From NCBI RefSeq assembly GCF_037892425.1, contig NZ_JBBKTT010000001.1, positions 1,178,001 through 1,242,000 on the forward strand: a stretch of DNA of 64,000 bases, written 5' to 3'. Shown here in pieces: positions 52,077 through 60,751 of the stretch; position 1 is the first letter of the stretch, and every line of letters begins with the position of its first letter. The translations under genes and the position numbers were made by a program. The notes beneath the pieces were generated by a model. The model was given only the letters and a program-made list of their open reading frames with translations, was not told where the DNA came from and made no database searches. This DNA comes from Lacibacter sp. H375. GTDB lineage: Bacteria > Bacteroidota > Bacteroidia > Chitinophagales > Chitinophagaceae.

Positions 52077-53372
52077 TTAGAATTTCGCCAGTACTTTATT
52101 CATCTCGGCTGCAATTTCTTCGCTGCAAAGATTACCAATACTTCCTTCGTGTGTGTGATGTAATTGTTGCAGATCGTATTCAAATTCTCCTTTGTTGATA
52201 GCGTTACCCACCTGCTGGTAAGCTTCACGGAAGGGAACACCTTTGTTCACCAGTTCGTTCACTGCTTCTACGCTAAAGAGATATTTATACTTCTCATCGG
52301 TGAGAATATTTTCTTTCACCTTCATATTGCTGAGCATGAGTTGCATTAACTGCAAGCAGGCTTTCAGTTCTTCGATAGCAGGAAATAAAATTTCTTTTGT
52401 TAACTGCATATCACGGTGATAACCGGAAGGAAGATTATTGATAAGCAACGTCAATTCGTTTGGGATCGATTGAATGCGGTTGCATTTTGCACGGATGAGT
52501 TCAAATACGTCTGGATTTTTCTTGTGCGGCATAATGCTGCTGCCTGTTGTCAACTCATCGGGAAATGAAATGAATCCGAAATTCTGATTCATGTACAGAC
52601 AACAATCCATCGCCAGTTTGCTGAGTGTTGCAGCAACAGAACTCATACCGATGCCGGTTACCTTTTCTGTTTTACCACGACTCATTTGTGCATACACGCT
52701 GTTCCAGTTAAGTGTGCCGAACTGTAATAATTCTGTTGTACGTTTTCTGTTGAGCGGAAAGGAAGAACCATAACCAGCACCGCTGCCTAATGGATTTTTA
52801 TTAGCAACCTGGTAAGCTGCTGCTAATAATTCAAGATCATCAACCAAACTTTCTGCGTACGCACCTAACCATAAACCAACGGATGATGGCATGGCAATTT
52901 GCAAATGAGTATACCCGGGCAATAATGTATTCTTATGCTGATCGCCAGTTTTGATCAACAGATCAAACAGGTTTTTTACTTCGTCTTTAATATTGCCGAT
53001 CTCTGCACGCAGATATAATTTAATATCCACTGCAACCTGATCATTACGGCTGCGGCCACTATGAATTTTCTTTCCAACATCGCCAATTTTTTGTGTGAGT
53101 AGATATTCAACTTGTGAGTGAACATCTTCAATACCTTCTTCAATGATGAAAGAGCCGAGCTCAATTGTTGCAGCAATTTCTTTTAAACCATTTACTGCCG
53201 TCTCTGCTTCTTCATTGCTCATCAAACCCACTTCGCCCAACATAGTTACATGGGCAATGGAGCCTTGTACATCGTACTTCGCTAACAACAAATCAAATTC
53301 TTTATCACGACCAACCGTGAATTGTTCTACCAATGCTGATGTGCTGCTGTTTTCTTTGCTCCAGAGTTTCAT
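52077..53372 (-). CDS. argH: Argininosuccinate lyase
   Basis: 431 residues of the fumarase/aspartase superfamily. The signature GSSIMPHKKNP with the catalytic serine loop, HSGRSRNDQVAVDIKLYLR and GYTHLQIAMPSSVGLWLGAY identify argininosuccinate lyase, which splits argininosuccinate into arginine and fumarate, the last step of the pathway. It is the last gene of the operon, 18 bases after the deacetylase. Confidence 0.95.
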   Translation of the reverse strand: MKLWSKENSSTSALVEQFTVGRDKEFDLLLAKYDVQGSIAHVTMLGEVGLMSNEEAETAVNGLKEIAATIELGSFIIEEGIEDVHSQVEYLLTQKIGDVGKKIHSGRSRNDQVAVDIKLYLRAEIGNIKDEVKNLFDLLIKTGDQHKNTLLPGYTHLQIAMPSSVGLWLGAYAESLVDDLELLAAAYQVANKNPLGSGAGYGSSFPLNRKRTTELLQFGTLNWNSVYAQMSRGKTEKVTGIGMSSVAATLSKLAMDCCLYMNQNFGFISFPDELTTGSSIMPHKKNPDVFELIRAKCNRIQSIPNELTLLINNLPSGYHRDMQLTKEILFPAIEELKACLQLMQLMLSNMKVKENILTDEKYKYLFSVEAVNELVNKGVPFREAYQQVGNAINKGEFEYDLQQLHHTHEGSIGNLCSEEIAAEMNKVLAKF

Positions 53373-53390
53373 AACAAATGCTTTCGGCTT

Positions 53391-54464
53391 TTAAAGAATC
53401 TTATCTAGTAACTGAATGTATAATTCAATTCCACCCTTAATCTCATCAATATAAATATACTCATCAGCGGTATGACTTCGTGCACTGTCACCAGGACCCA
53501 TTTTCAAAGCAGGGAAAGGCATCAATGCTTTATCGCTGGTGGTTGGTGAACCATAATAACCACGACCCAATTCAATCCCTGCTTTCACCAACGGATGATC
53601 CATAGGAATAGAAGTCGATTTCATTCTTGTTGTACGTGGCTTGAACTGGCTTTTGAGGTTTTGTTTCAATTCACCTAAGATTTCATCGAACGTATAAAGC
53701 TCATTCACCCGCACATCAATCACAAATTTGCATTGCGGTGGTACCACATTGTGTTGTTGGTTTTCTGTACCGATCACTGTTACAGTTAACATCGATTCAC
53801 CTAACAACGGACTTACTTTATCGAACTTGTAATTGCGGATCCAGTTAATATCATCAACTGCAATATATAATGCATTCACCCCTTCTTTGCGTGCAGCATG
53901 ACCTGCCTTGCCTTGTGCAATGCAATCGATCACCATCAATCCACGCTCAGCAACAGCCATGTCCATTTTGGTTGGCTCGCCGACAATTCCAAAGTTGATA
54001 TTGCCGAGATAAGGCAAGACCAGTTCAATACCATTCACACCGCTGATCTCTTCTTCAGCACTTGCTGCAAACACCACATTGTGCGAAAGATTTTCTTTTT
54101 CGTAGTAATAAAGAAATGTAGCGATCAAGCTCACCAAACAACCGCCGGCATCATTACTGCCAAGACCATATAACTTTCCATCTTCTACAATGGGTTCAAA
54201 TGGATCTTTTGTGTATTTCGCATTTGGCTTCACCGTATCATGATGCGAATTCAGTAACACCGATGGTTTTGATGCATCGTAAAACTTATTCTTTGCATAT
54301 ACATTGTTGCCAACACGGAAATGTTCAATTCCTTTTTGTGCAAAAAACTGAATGAGTATTTCTGCAGTTTCGTTTTCTTCTTTTGAAAAAGACGGAGTGG
54401 CGATCAGCTGCTTTAACAATTCAAGCGCCTCTGTGTGAAGTTGGCTGATGTCCTGGTTTGCCAT
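53391..54464 (-). CDS. argE: M20 N-acyl-ornithine/citrulline deacylase
   Basis: 357 residues of the M20 family. Metal site: H74-x-D76 (NSHHDTV), D105 (LGSNDAGG), E137-E138 (SAEEEISG), with GKAGHAARKEG in the dimerisation domain. Because the transcarbamylase in this operon acts on an N-acyl-ornithine, the substrate here should be the N-acyl-citrulline rather than N-acyl-ornithine, the reaction that feeds ArgG. It is 10 bases downstream of argB. Confidence 0.88.
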   Translation of the reverse strand: MANQDISQLHTEALELLKQLIATPSFSKEENETAEILIQFFAQKGIEHFRVGNNVYAKNKFYDASKPSVLLNSHHDTVKPNAKYTKDPFEPIVEDGKLYGLGSNDAGGCLVSLIATFLYYYEKENLSHNVVFAASAEEEISGVNGIELVLPYLGNINFGIVGEPTKMDMAVAERGLMVIDCIAQGKAGHAARKEGVNALYIAVDDINWIRNYKFDKVSPLLGESMLTVTVIGTENQQHNVVPPQCKFVIDVRVNELYTFDEILGELKQNLKSQFKPRTTRMKSTSIPMDHPLVKAGIELGRGYYGSPTTSDKALMPFPALKMGPGDSARSHTADEYIYIDEIKGGIELYIQLLDKIL

Positions 54465-54474
54465 AATAATTTGT

Positions 54475-55266
54475 TTAACTGTTTGTAATGGATGTTCCGC
54501 TTTCTCCGTTGATCAGATCTTTCAAATGCTCAGCTTTACCTATTACTACTTTTTTTACGCCACTGTTTAACGCAGCAAATGCGTTATCGAGTTTCGGGAT
54601 CATGCCCGCAAATATTTTTCCTTCTGCTTTTAATTGTTCATATGATGATGGATCGATGTTGCTGATAACTGTTGTATCATCATTTGCATCGAGCAACACA
54701 CCTGCTTTTTCAAACGAGTAGATAAGACTTACTTCATACAAGCTGCTCATTGCTTTTGCTACTTCCTGTGCAATCGTATCTGCATTGGTGTTGAGCAATT
54801 GACCATTGCCATCGTGTGTAATAGGTGCTACCACCGGAATAAAACCATGATCTAACAAACTGCTCCAGCTTTGTGCGTTGATCTTATCTGACTTTACATC
54901 GCCTACAAAACCATAATCAATTTCTTTTACTGGACGCTTATTGGCAGGAATTAAATTACCATCTGCACCAGTAACTCCAATGGCATTGCAGTTCAGTGCT
55001 TGTAGCTGTGCAATTACTTTTTTGTTGATGAGACCGGCATATACCATCGTTACTAAATCAATGGTTGCAGCATCGGTAATGCGTCTTCCATCAACATATT
55101 TACTTTCGATGCCCAATGATTCACCGATCTTAGTTGCAACTTTACCACCGCCATGAATAAGGATCTTTCTTCCTTCCACATCAGCAAAACTTTGCAGGAA
55201 CGATGAAAGCTTTGTTTCATCATCTACAATGTTGCCACCAATTTTTATAACAATCAGCTTATCCAT
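54475..55266 (-). CDS. argB: N-acylglutamate kinase
   Basis: 263 residues of the amino-acid kinase family. KIGGN (8-12) and HGGGK (39-43) bind phosphate, VDGRRITDAATIDLV is the acylglutamate site, and NTNADTIAQEVAKAM closes the nucleotide site. There is no N-terminal helix extension, which marks the arginine-inhibited hexameric form, so feedback inhibition is less likely. Its start overlaps the end of the transcarbamylase gene by 8 bases. Confidence 0.93.
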   Translation of the reverse strand: MDKLIVIKIGGNIVDDETKLSSFLQSFADVEGRKILIHGGGKVATKIGESLGIESKYVDGRRITDAATIDLVTMVYAGLINKKVIAQLQALNCNAIGVTGADGNLIPANKRPVKEIDYGFVGDVKSDKINAQSWSSLLDHGFIPVVAPITHDGNGQLLNTNADTIAQEVAKAMSSLYEVSLIYSFEKAGVLLDANDDTTVISNIDPSSYEQLKAEGKIFAGMIPKLDNAFAALNSGVKKVVIGKAEHLKDLINGESGTSITNS

Positions 55267-56215
55267 TTCCTTTTAATATTTCTGCAAGAACCGTTTGAGC
55301 TGCCCATACACGATTGCTCGCCTGTTGGGTAACAATGCTGTTGCTGCTGTCAAGTACTTCATCGCTTAACTCCACATTTCTGCGAACGGGTAAGCAATGC
55401 ATTACTTTCGCATTGTTGGTTGTTTTCAATTTTTCTTCTGTGAGCATCCATGCAGGATCGTTGCAATAAATGCGGCCGTAATCAGTATATGTACTCCAGT
55501 TTTTCACATACACAAAGTCGGCATCTTTCAATGCTTCATCCTGGTTGTGTGTGATGGTTGCACCTTTCGTGAATTGTTCATCCAGTTCATAATCCTCCGG
55601 ATGTGTGATCACAAAATCAGCTTCACCCCAAGCATTGATCCATTGTGCAAAACTGTTACTCACGCACTGTGGCAACGGTTTGATATGTGGAGCCCAGGTC
55701 AATACAATTTTTGGTTTGCGTTTTTCTTTGAATGTTTCGGTGATGGTGATGATGTCGGTCAAGGATTGCAACGGATGTAATGTTGAACTTTCCAAACTCA
55801 CCACCGGAACGCCTGCATATTTGATGAACTGTTTAATGAACAGTTCGCTGTAATCATCTTTCTTATTTTGTAAAGATGGGAATGTGCGGATAGCCAGCAC
55901 ATCAAAATAATTTCCGAGAATAGGCGCTGCATCTTTTACATGCTCCACAGTTGTACCACTCATGATGGCTTCCTCTTCAAACTCCCAGGTCCAGCCTTCA
56001 CTGCCCACATTGAACACGATCGGCTTCATTCCAAGATTCTCTGCAGCAACCTGTGTACTTAAGCGTGTACGTAAACTGGGATTTAAAAAAATAAGACCTA
56101 TACGTTTGCCCTTGCCCAATTCCTGATCTTTCAGCGGGTTGGCTTTGTAGTCTAATGCTTTTTCAACGAAAGCATTAATGTCTTTTACATCATGAACGGA
56201 AATAAACTGTTTCAA
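55259..56215 (-). CDS. argF': N-acyl-L-ornithine carbamoyltransferase
   Basis: 318 residues from a TTG start (no in-frame ATG before residue 63; the N-terminus KQFISVHDV matches relatives). Carbamoyl-phosphate motifs are SLRTRLST (47-54), HPLQSLTD and HCLPVRR. The long run WAPHIKPLPQ and the operon place it with the acyl-ornithine transcarbamylases of Bacteroidota and Xanthomonas rather than with ornithine transcarbamylase. In the loop IMSGTTVEHVKDAA, position 90 is valine. From memory the Bacteroides fragilis enzyme has proline here (N-succinylornithine) and the Xanthomonas enzyme glutamate (N-acetylornithine), so the acyl group is not settled. Confidence 0.92.
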   Translation of the reverse strand: MKQFISVHDVKDINAFVEKALDYKANPLKDQELGKGKRIGLIFLNPSLRTRLSTQVAAENLGMKPIVFNVGSEGWTWEFEEEAIMSGTTVEHVKDAAPILGNYFDVLAIRTFPSLQNKKDDYSELFIKQFIKYAGVPVVSLESSTLHPLQSLTDIITITETFKEKRKPKIVLTWAPHIKPLPQCVSNSFAQWINAWGEADFVITHPEDYELDEQFTKGATITHNQDEALKDADFVYVKNWSTYTDYGRIYCNDPAWMLTEEKLKTTNNAKVMHCLPVRRNVELSDEVLDSSNSIVTQQASNRVWAAQTVLAEILKGNG

Positions 56216-56254
56216 TCTTATCTATATTAAATCAGTAAAAAATCTTTTTTACAA

Positions 56255-57397
56255 TTATCCTTTCAATGCTTCAAGCTCTTCCTTCACGGCATCAATAAAC
56301 ATTTCTGCATCTCTCTTCTTCAAACCAAGACTTGGTAGCAAACGGATCACATTTGGTTTTGCTTCGCCGGTGAAGATCTTTTGGTTGAGCAATAAATTTT
56401 TCTTTAGGTCTTTATATTCTTCAGGAACATCAAAACCGATCATTAAACCACGGCCACGAACATTTTCAAGTTCTTCGATCTTTTCCAATTCTTCACGCAG
56501 ATATTTCCCGATCATGACTGCATTGCCCATCAACTTCTCTTCTTCCATTACTTCCAACACAGCCAATGCAGCAGCACAAGCCAAATGATTACCGCCGAAG
56601 GTTGTGCCTAACTGGAAATGTTTGGGTTTGATGTGCGGTGCAATAATGATTCCACCGATGGGAAAACCATTGCCCATGCCTTTTGCCATGCTGTAGATAT
56701 CCGCATTTACGCCTGCAAAATCATGACTGAAAAACTTACCGCTTCTGCCATAACCACACTGCACACTGTCGGCAATATAAACTGCACCATACTGATCGCA
56801 GAGTGAACGGATCATTTTGAGGAATGAATTTTCCGCTACGTTAATGCCACCCACGCCCTGAATACCTTCAATGATCACTGATGAAATTTCATCGCCTTGT
56901 TTTTTAAAGCAGGCTTCTAAAGCAGCTTCATCATTCAAAGGAAGAAAGATCACATTATCGGTTTCATTTACCGGTGCGATATAATTTTTGTTATCAGTTG
57001 CACTTACAGCAAGAGATGTTCTGCCGTGGAATGCTTTTTTGAACGCAATAATTTTTTTGCGTCCGTTGTGAAAGCTTGCCAGTTTTAATGCATTCTCATT
57101 TGCTTCAGCTCCTGAGTTGCAAAGGAAAAGTTGATAATCTTCTTTACCGCTCACTTTTCCAAGCTTTGCTGCTAATTCTTCCTGTAATGGAATTTTAATC
57201 GAGTTCGAGTAGAAAGCAATTTTGTTCAATTGTTCTTCAATTCGTTTTACCCAATGCGGATGAGTGTGTCCAATACTGATCACAGCATGACCTCCGTAAA
57301 GATCTAAATACTGCTCGCCTTGATCATCCCATACATAAGTGCCCTTGGCTTTTGAGATGGCGATGTTGTTAATTGGGTAAACGTCGAATAAATTCAT
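56255..57397 (-). CDS. argD: N-acylornithine aminotransferase
   Basis: 380 residues from ATG 57397; the frame runs 11 codons further up but MNLFDVYPINNIAISKAKG is the usual N-terminus. Class III PLP fold: SGAEANE (95-101) and HGRTSLAVSATDNK, D200 in YIADSVQCGYGRSG, and the PLP lysine K229 in SMAKGMGNGFPIGG. It converts N-acylglutamate semialdehyde to N-acylornithine. It lies 72 bases from argC and 39 from the transcarbamylase. Confidence 0.92.
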   Translation of the reverse strand: MNLFDVYPINNIAISKAKGTYVWDDQGEQYLDLYGGHAVISIGHTHPHWVKRIEEQLNKIAFYSNSIKIPLQEELAAKLGKVSGKEDYQLFLCNSGAEANENALKLASFHNGRKKIIAFKKAFHGRTSLAVSATDNKNYIAPVNETDNVIFLPLNDEAALEACFKKQGDEISSVIIEGIQGVGGINVAENSFLKMIRSLCDQYGAVYIADSVQCGYGRSGKFFSHDFAGVNADIYSMAKGMGNGFPIGGIIIAPHIKPKHFQLGTTFGGNHLACAAALAVLEVMEEEKLMGNAVMIGKYLREELEKIEELENVRGRGLMIGFDVPEEYKDLKKNLLLNQKIFTGEAKPNVIRLLPSLGLKKRDAEMFIDAVKEELEALKG

Positions 57398-57469
57398 GAT
57401 GTTAGTTTTACCACAGAGGCTCAGAGACACGAAGAAAGACTCGGTGCTCTTTGTTTCTATTTGGTTTAT

Positions 57470-58447
57470 TTAAAAATAGTTTGCTTTCAACTTCAATCCT
57501 GTTGTTTCGTCAAGACCAAACAACAGGTTCATGTTTTGTACCGCTTGTCCGCTTGCTCCTTTTAATAAGTTATCCGCTGCTGAATGAACAACAAGCATGT
57601 CAGCAACTTTCTCTAATTGAATAAGGCACTTGTTTGTATTCACTACTTGCTTTAAGAAAACAGCTTCTTTAATGATATGGGTAAATGCAGCGTCTGCATA
57701 AAAATCTTCATAGAGTTTGTTGAGCTCATCCAGGCTCTTTTCACATTTCAATTGTGAACTGATAAAAATACCTCTGGTGAAATCACCACGCCATGGAACA
57801 AAGTTCACAGCAATATCGCTGTTGGGTTGTAACTGCAACAATGATTCGCCGATCTCGCCGAGATGCTGATGCGTTAATGTTTTATATGCCTGGATATTAT
57901 TTGCTCTCCAACTGAAGTGTGAAGTAGCAGCAAGACTTTGTCCTGCTCCAGTACTACCGGTGATGCCGGTTGTGTAGACATCTTTCAGCAAACCTGCTTT
58001 TGCTAACGGCAATAAACCAAGTTGCAATGTTGTAGCAAAGCAACCGGGGTTAGCTATGTTGTTTGCGGTTATGATTTGCTTTTTGTTCAATTCAGGTAAA
58101 CCGTAAACAAACTTGCGGTTACCAATCGTTGAACTGTTTGCCAAACGAAAATCGTTAGCCAAGTCAATTACTTTGATCTTTTCATCGATTGTATTCTCAG
58201 CTAAGAATTTTTTTGATTCGCCATGACCAAGACACAAGAACAATACATCTACATCATTCGATAATTCACCGGTGAATTTGATTTCTGTTTCACCAACGAG
58301 ATCCTGGTGTACTTTATAAACAGGCTCACCTGCATTGCTTCTGCTGTGAATAAACGATAACTGTGCGGAAGGATGATTGATCAACAAACGGATCAACTCG
58401 CCACCTGTATAACCTGCTCCGCCAATGATTCCAACTTTGATCTGCAT
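57470..58447 (-). CDS. argC: N-acyl-gamma-glutamyl-phosphate reductase
   Basis: 325 residues. The Rossmann motif GIIGGAGYTGGELIRLL opens the protein; the catalytic cysteine is C136 in ANPGCFATTLQLGLLPL, with GSTGAGQS and HxHLGEIGE further on. It makes N-acylglutamate semialdehyde. The gene starts 5 bases after argG. Confidence 0.94.
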   Translation of the reverse strand: MQIKVGIIGGAGYTGGELIRLLINHPSAQLSFIHSRSNAGEPVYKVHQDLVGETEIKFTGELSNDVDVLFLCLGHGESKKFLAENTIDEKIKVIDLANDFRLANSSTIGNRKFVYGLPELNKKQIITANNIANPGCFATTLQLGLLPLAKAGLLKDVYTTGITGSTGAGQSLAATSHFSWRANNIQAYKTLTHQHLGEIGESLLQLQPNSDIAVNFVPWRGDFTRGIFISSQLKCEKSLDELNKLYEDFYADAAFTHIIKEAVFLKQVVNTNKCLIQLEKVADMLVVHSAADNLLKGASGQAVQNMNLLFGLDETTGLKLKANYF

Positions 58448-58452
58448 GACTA

Positions 58453-59655
58453 TTATTTTTCATTTTCTGCCTGTACAGAAGTCCAGATAGAAGTTTGATT
58501 GCCGAATATTTTTGAGAAGCCTCTCACATCATCACCTGTAAAGCCGGTGTTCATTTCGCCATATTTACCAAACTTGCTGCTCATAAGATCGTATTTGCTG
58601 TCGATACCAATTACCTGGAAACGGTAAGGCATTAGTTGTACAAACACATCGCCTGTTACGTTTTGCTGACTGCTGATGAAATACGCCTCAATATCACGCA
58701 TCACGGGATCAAGAATTTGTCCTTCGTGCATCCAGTTACCGTAGAATTGTGCAAGTGTATCTTTCCATTGCAATTGCCATTTGGTAAGTACATGCTTTTC
58801 TAATGCATGATGTGCTTTCAGGATCACCATTGGAGCAGCTGCTTCAAAACCCACACGACCTTTAATACCAATGATGGTATCACCCACATGAATATCTCTT
58901 GCAATACCGTATGCACCTGCAATAGATTGTAAATGATTGATGGCATCAACAGGATGATCGAACTTCTGATCGTTCACCGCTTTCAGCTCACCTTTTTCGA
59001 AATGAAGTTTTACTTCTTCACTTCCGGTTTTAGTTACTTGTGTAGGCCATGCTTCTTCCGGCAACATGCCTTTGCTGTTGAGCGTTTCTTTACCACCAAT
59101 GCTTGTTCCCCACAATCCTTTATTAATTGAATACGCAGCTTTTTCAAAATTCATTTCTACTCCTTTGCTCTTGAGGTAAGAAATTTCCTCCTCACGACTA
59201 AGCTTCATATCACGAATGGGAGTGATGATCTCAACACCGGGAATCATGATGTGGAAGATCATATCGAAACGCACCTGGTCGTTACCTGCACCGGTGCTGC
59301 CGTGTGCTACTGCATCAGCATTTAATTTCTTTGCATGTTCAGCAATATGCAAGGCCTGGCTCAAACGCTCGGCACTTACACTTAACGGGTATGTATTATT
59401 CTTCAAACAGTTTCCGAATACGAGGAACTTAATGATGCGTTCGTAATAACCTTTAACTGCATCAACAGTTGTGTGTGATTTTACACCAAGCTTGTAAGCA
59501 TGTGCTTCGATCCTTTTTAATTCTTCTTCACTGAAACCTCCGGTGTTTACAATGACCGAATGAATTTCGTAACCTTTTTCATCACTGAGATATTTGGCGC
59601 AGTAAGTAGTATCCAATCCACCACTAAAGCCGAGTACAATTTTTTTGTTTGCCAT
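58453..59655 (-). CDS. argG: Argininosuccinate synthase
   Basis: 400 residues. The PP-loop ATP site is S11-G-G-L-D-T16 (GFSGGLDTTYC), and AHGSTGAGNDQVRFD and YSINKGLWGTSIGG are further family signatures. It joins citrulline and aspartate using ATP. As the second gene of the operon it is well separated (79 bases) from the GNAT gene. Confidence 0.95.
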   Translation of the reverse strand: MANKKIVLGFSGGLDTTYCAKYLSDEKGYEIHSVIVNTGGFSEEELKRIEAHAYKLGVKSHTTVDAVKGYYERIIKFLVFGNCLKNNTYPLSVSAERLSQALHIAEHAKKLNADAVAHGSTGAGNDQVRFDMIFHIMIPGVEIITPIRDMKLSREEEISYLKSKGVEMNFEKAAYSINKGLWGTSIGGKETLNSKGMLPEEAWPTQVTKTGSEEVKLHFEKGELKAVNDQKFDHPVDAINHLQSIAGAYGIARDIHVGDTIIGIKGRVGFEAAAPMVILKAHHALEKHVLTKWQLQWKDTLAQFYGNWMHEGQILDPVMRDIEAYFISSQQNVTGDVFVQLMPYRFQVIGIDSKYDLMSSKFGKYGEMNTGFTGDDVRGFSKIFGNQTSIWTSVQAENEK

Positions 59656-59734
59656 TGCTGAATAGAATTATTGAACGTACAAGTGAGTGACACAACAACA
59701 GATCAACTATGAACCGTTGCCGGAAACACCCAAC

Positions 59735-60454
59735 TTATAAATGAAAAAAATATTGTAAGAATCTTTTTGCCTTGCTTTCACCACCGCTTCCTTTATCATC
59801 TTTGTCTTTACGCAGGAATGGTTTTAATAATTTCCATTCTTTGAAACGCAACAAACGTTCAAAGCCTTTTTTATTTTCTTCGAAGTATTGTTTTGTTTCT
59901 TCAGGCTCGTAATGATCTTTAGGATCGTAAAGCATAGCCGTGCACATACAGTTTTTGCGCTCTTTACTGGTGAGGATATCAAAGTTCACACAGCTCCTGC
60001 AACCACTCCAGAATTCTTCATCCTGCGTTAACTCACTATAAGTAACAGGTTCGTAACCGAGGTCAGAATTAATTTTCATTACAGCAAGGCCGGTGGTTAA
60101 ACCAAAGATCTTTGCTTCAGGATATAATTGTCTTGATAATTTGAAGATGCGTTCTTTGATTTGTTTGGCGACACCGCTCTTTCTGAACGCAGGTGAAACA
60201 ATTAATCCGCTGTTGGCAACAAACGCACCGTGGCTCCATGTTTCAATGTAACAGAAACCAACCCATGTGCCATCTTTTGTGAGAGCAATTACAGCTTTGC
60301 CTTCGCTCATTTTATTCGCCACATATTCGGGACTACGCTTGGCAATACCTGTGCCTCTTGCTTTGGCACTTTGCTCCATTTCGTTGGTGATTGTTTCAGA
60401 ATAGTGAGTATCGCCACTATTGGCTACACGTATAATAATTTCCTGATTGTCCAT
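59735..60454 (-). CDS. GNAT N-acyltransferase of the arginine operon, candidate N-acylglutamate synthase
   Basis: 239 residues, first gene of the operon. The N-terminal 140 residues are a GNAT fold (VIALTKDGTWVGFCYIETW, GLIVSPAFRKSGVAKQIKERIFKLS, LGYEPVTYSELT). The operon has no classical argA or argJ, so this protein is the natural candidate for the first step, acylation of glutamate. After the GNAT core there is a cysteine set C152-x2-C155 and C169-x-C171 that could bind a metal, then a charged helical tail. The start ATG is at 60454, behind a leader of about 200 bases. Confidence 0.82.
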   Translation of the reverse strand: MDNQEIIIRVANSGDTHYSETITNEMEQSAKARGTGIAKRSPEYVANKMSEGKAVIALTKDGTWVGFCYIETWSHGAFVANSGLIVSPAFRKSGVAKQIKERIFKLSRQLYPEAKIFGLTTGLAVMKINSDLGYEPVTYSELTQDEEFWSGCRSCVNFDILTSKERKNCMCTAMLYDPKDHYEPEETKQYFEENKKGFERLLRFKEWKLLKPFLRKDKDDKGSGGESKAKRFLQYFFHL

Positions 60455-60662
60455 GATTGTAAATGCTTAACAAAACCGGGATGACCAATCCTAAGAGTAT
60501 TACCGGGAGGTTGTTCACTGACAGGGGCCGTGGTGAAGGGCTCGTCCTATCAGACGATGCGTCGAGGTCGTGGGGAAAATACATAGAAGTTAGAAGTGCT
60601 GTTGTTGGCACTTACTTCAATTGTGTGATATGTATTTGCGTTTGTCAATTGCTTAATAAAAT
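60455..60662 (-). promoter_or_regulatory. GC-rich, foldable leader of the arginine operon
   Basis: The expected 5' leader between the promoter box at 60670-60677 and the GNAT start. Read on the minus strand it has an upper hairpin (60587-60619; arms GAAGTAAGTGC and GCACTTCTAACTTC, 3-base bulge), then a segment far richer in G and C than its surroundings (about 60500-60580). There CTGATAGG can pair with CCTGTCAG over 8 bp, in competition with CGTC/GACG, and a small GGAT/ATCC hairpin with two ACCGGGA motifs lies near the gene. No leader peptide with a clear start was found, nor does it match a riboswitch that I can recall. Confidence 0.5.
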
Positions 60663-60669
60663 TGAGGAA

Positions 60670-60677
60670 CAAAAGTA
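60670..60677 (-). promoter_or_regulatory. Candidate -7 box of the arginine operon
   Basis: On the minus strand TACTTTTG, an exact match to TAnnTTTG. No clear TTG lies 19-21 bases upstream, so the promoter is weak by sequence or activator-dependent. Confidence 0.5.
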
Positions 60678-60751
60678 ATTGATATAATTATATGATGCAC
60701 ATAAAATTTTGGTAAAGATTTAAGAACGATAGTTAGTGAAACGAGCGACAC

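Noticed and set aside
60481-60600. tRNA or other known RNA gene in the GC-rich segment before the arginine operon
   Set aside because: No T-loop, anticodon arm or acceptor stem can be built on either strand, and no known small-RNA core was recognised.
60417-60611. A 64-codon minus-strand frame across the arginine-operon leader
   Set aside because: It overlaps the GNAT start out of frame and runs through the structured GC-rich leader; its composition is not protein-like and it has no clear ribosome-binding context.
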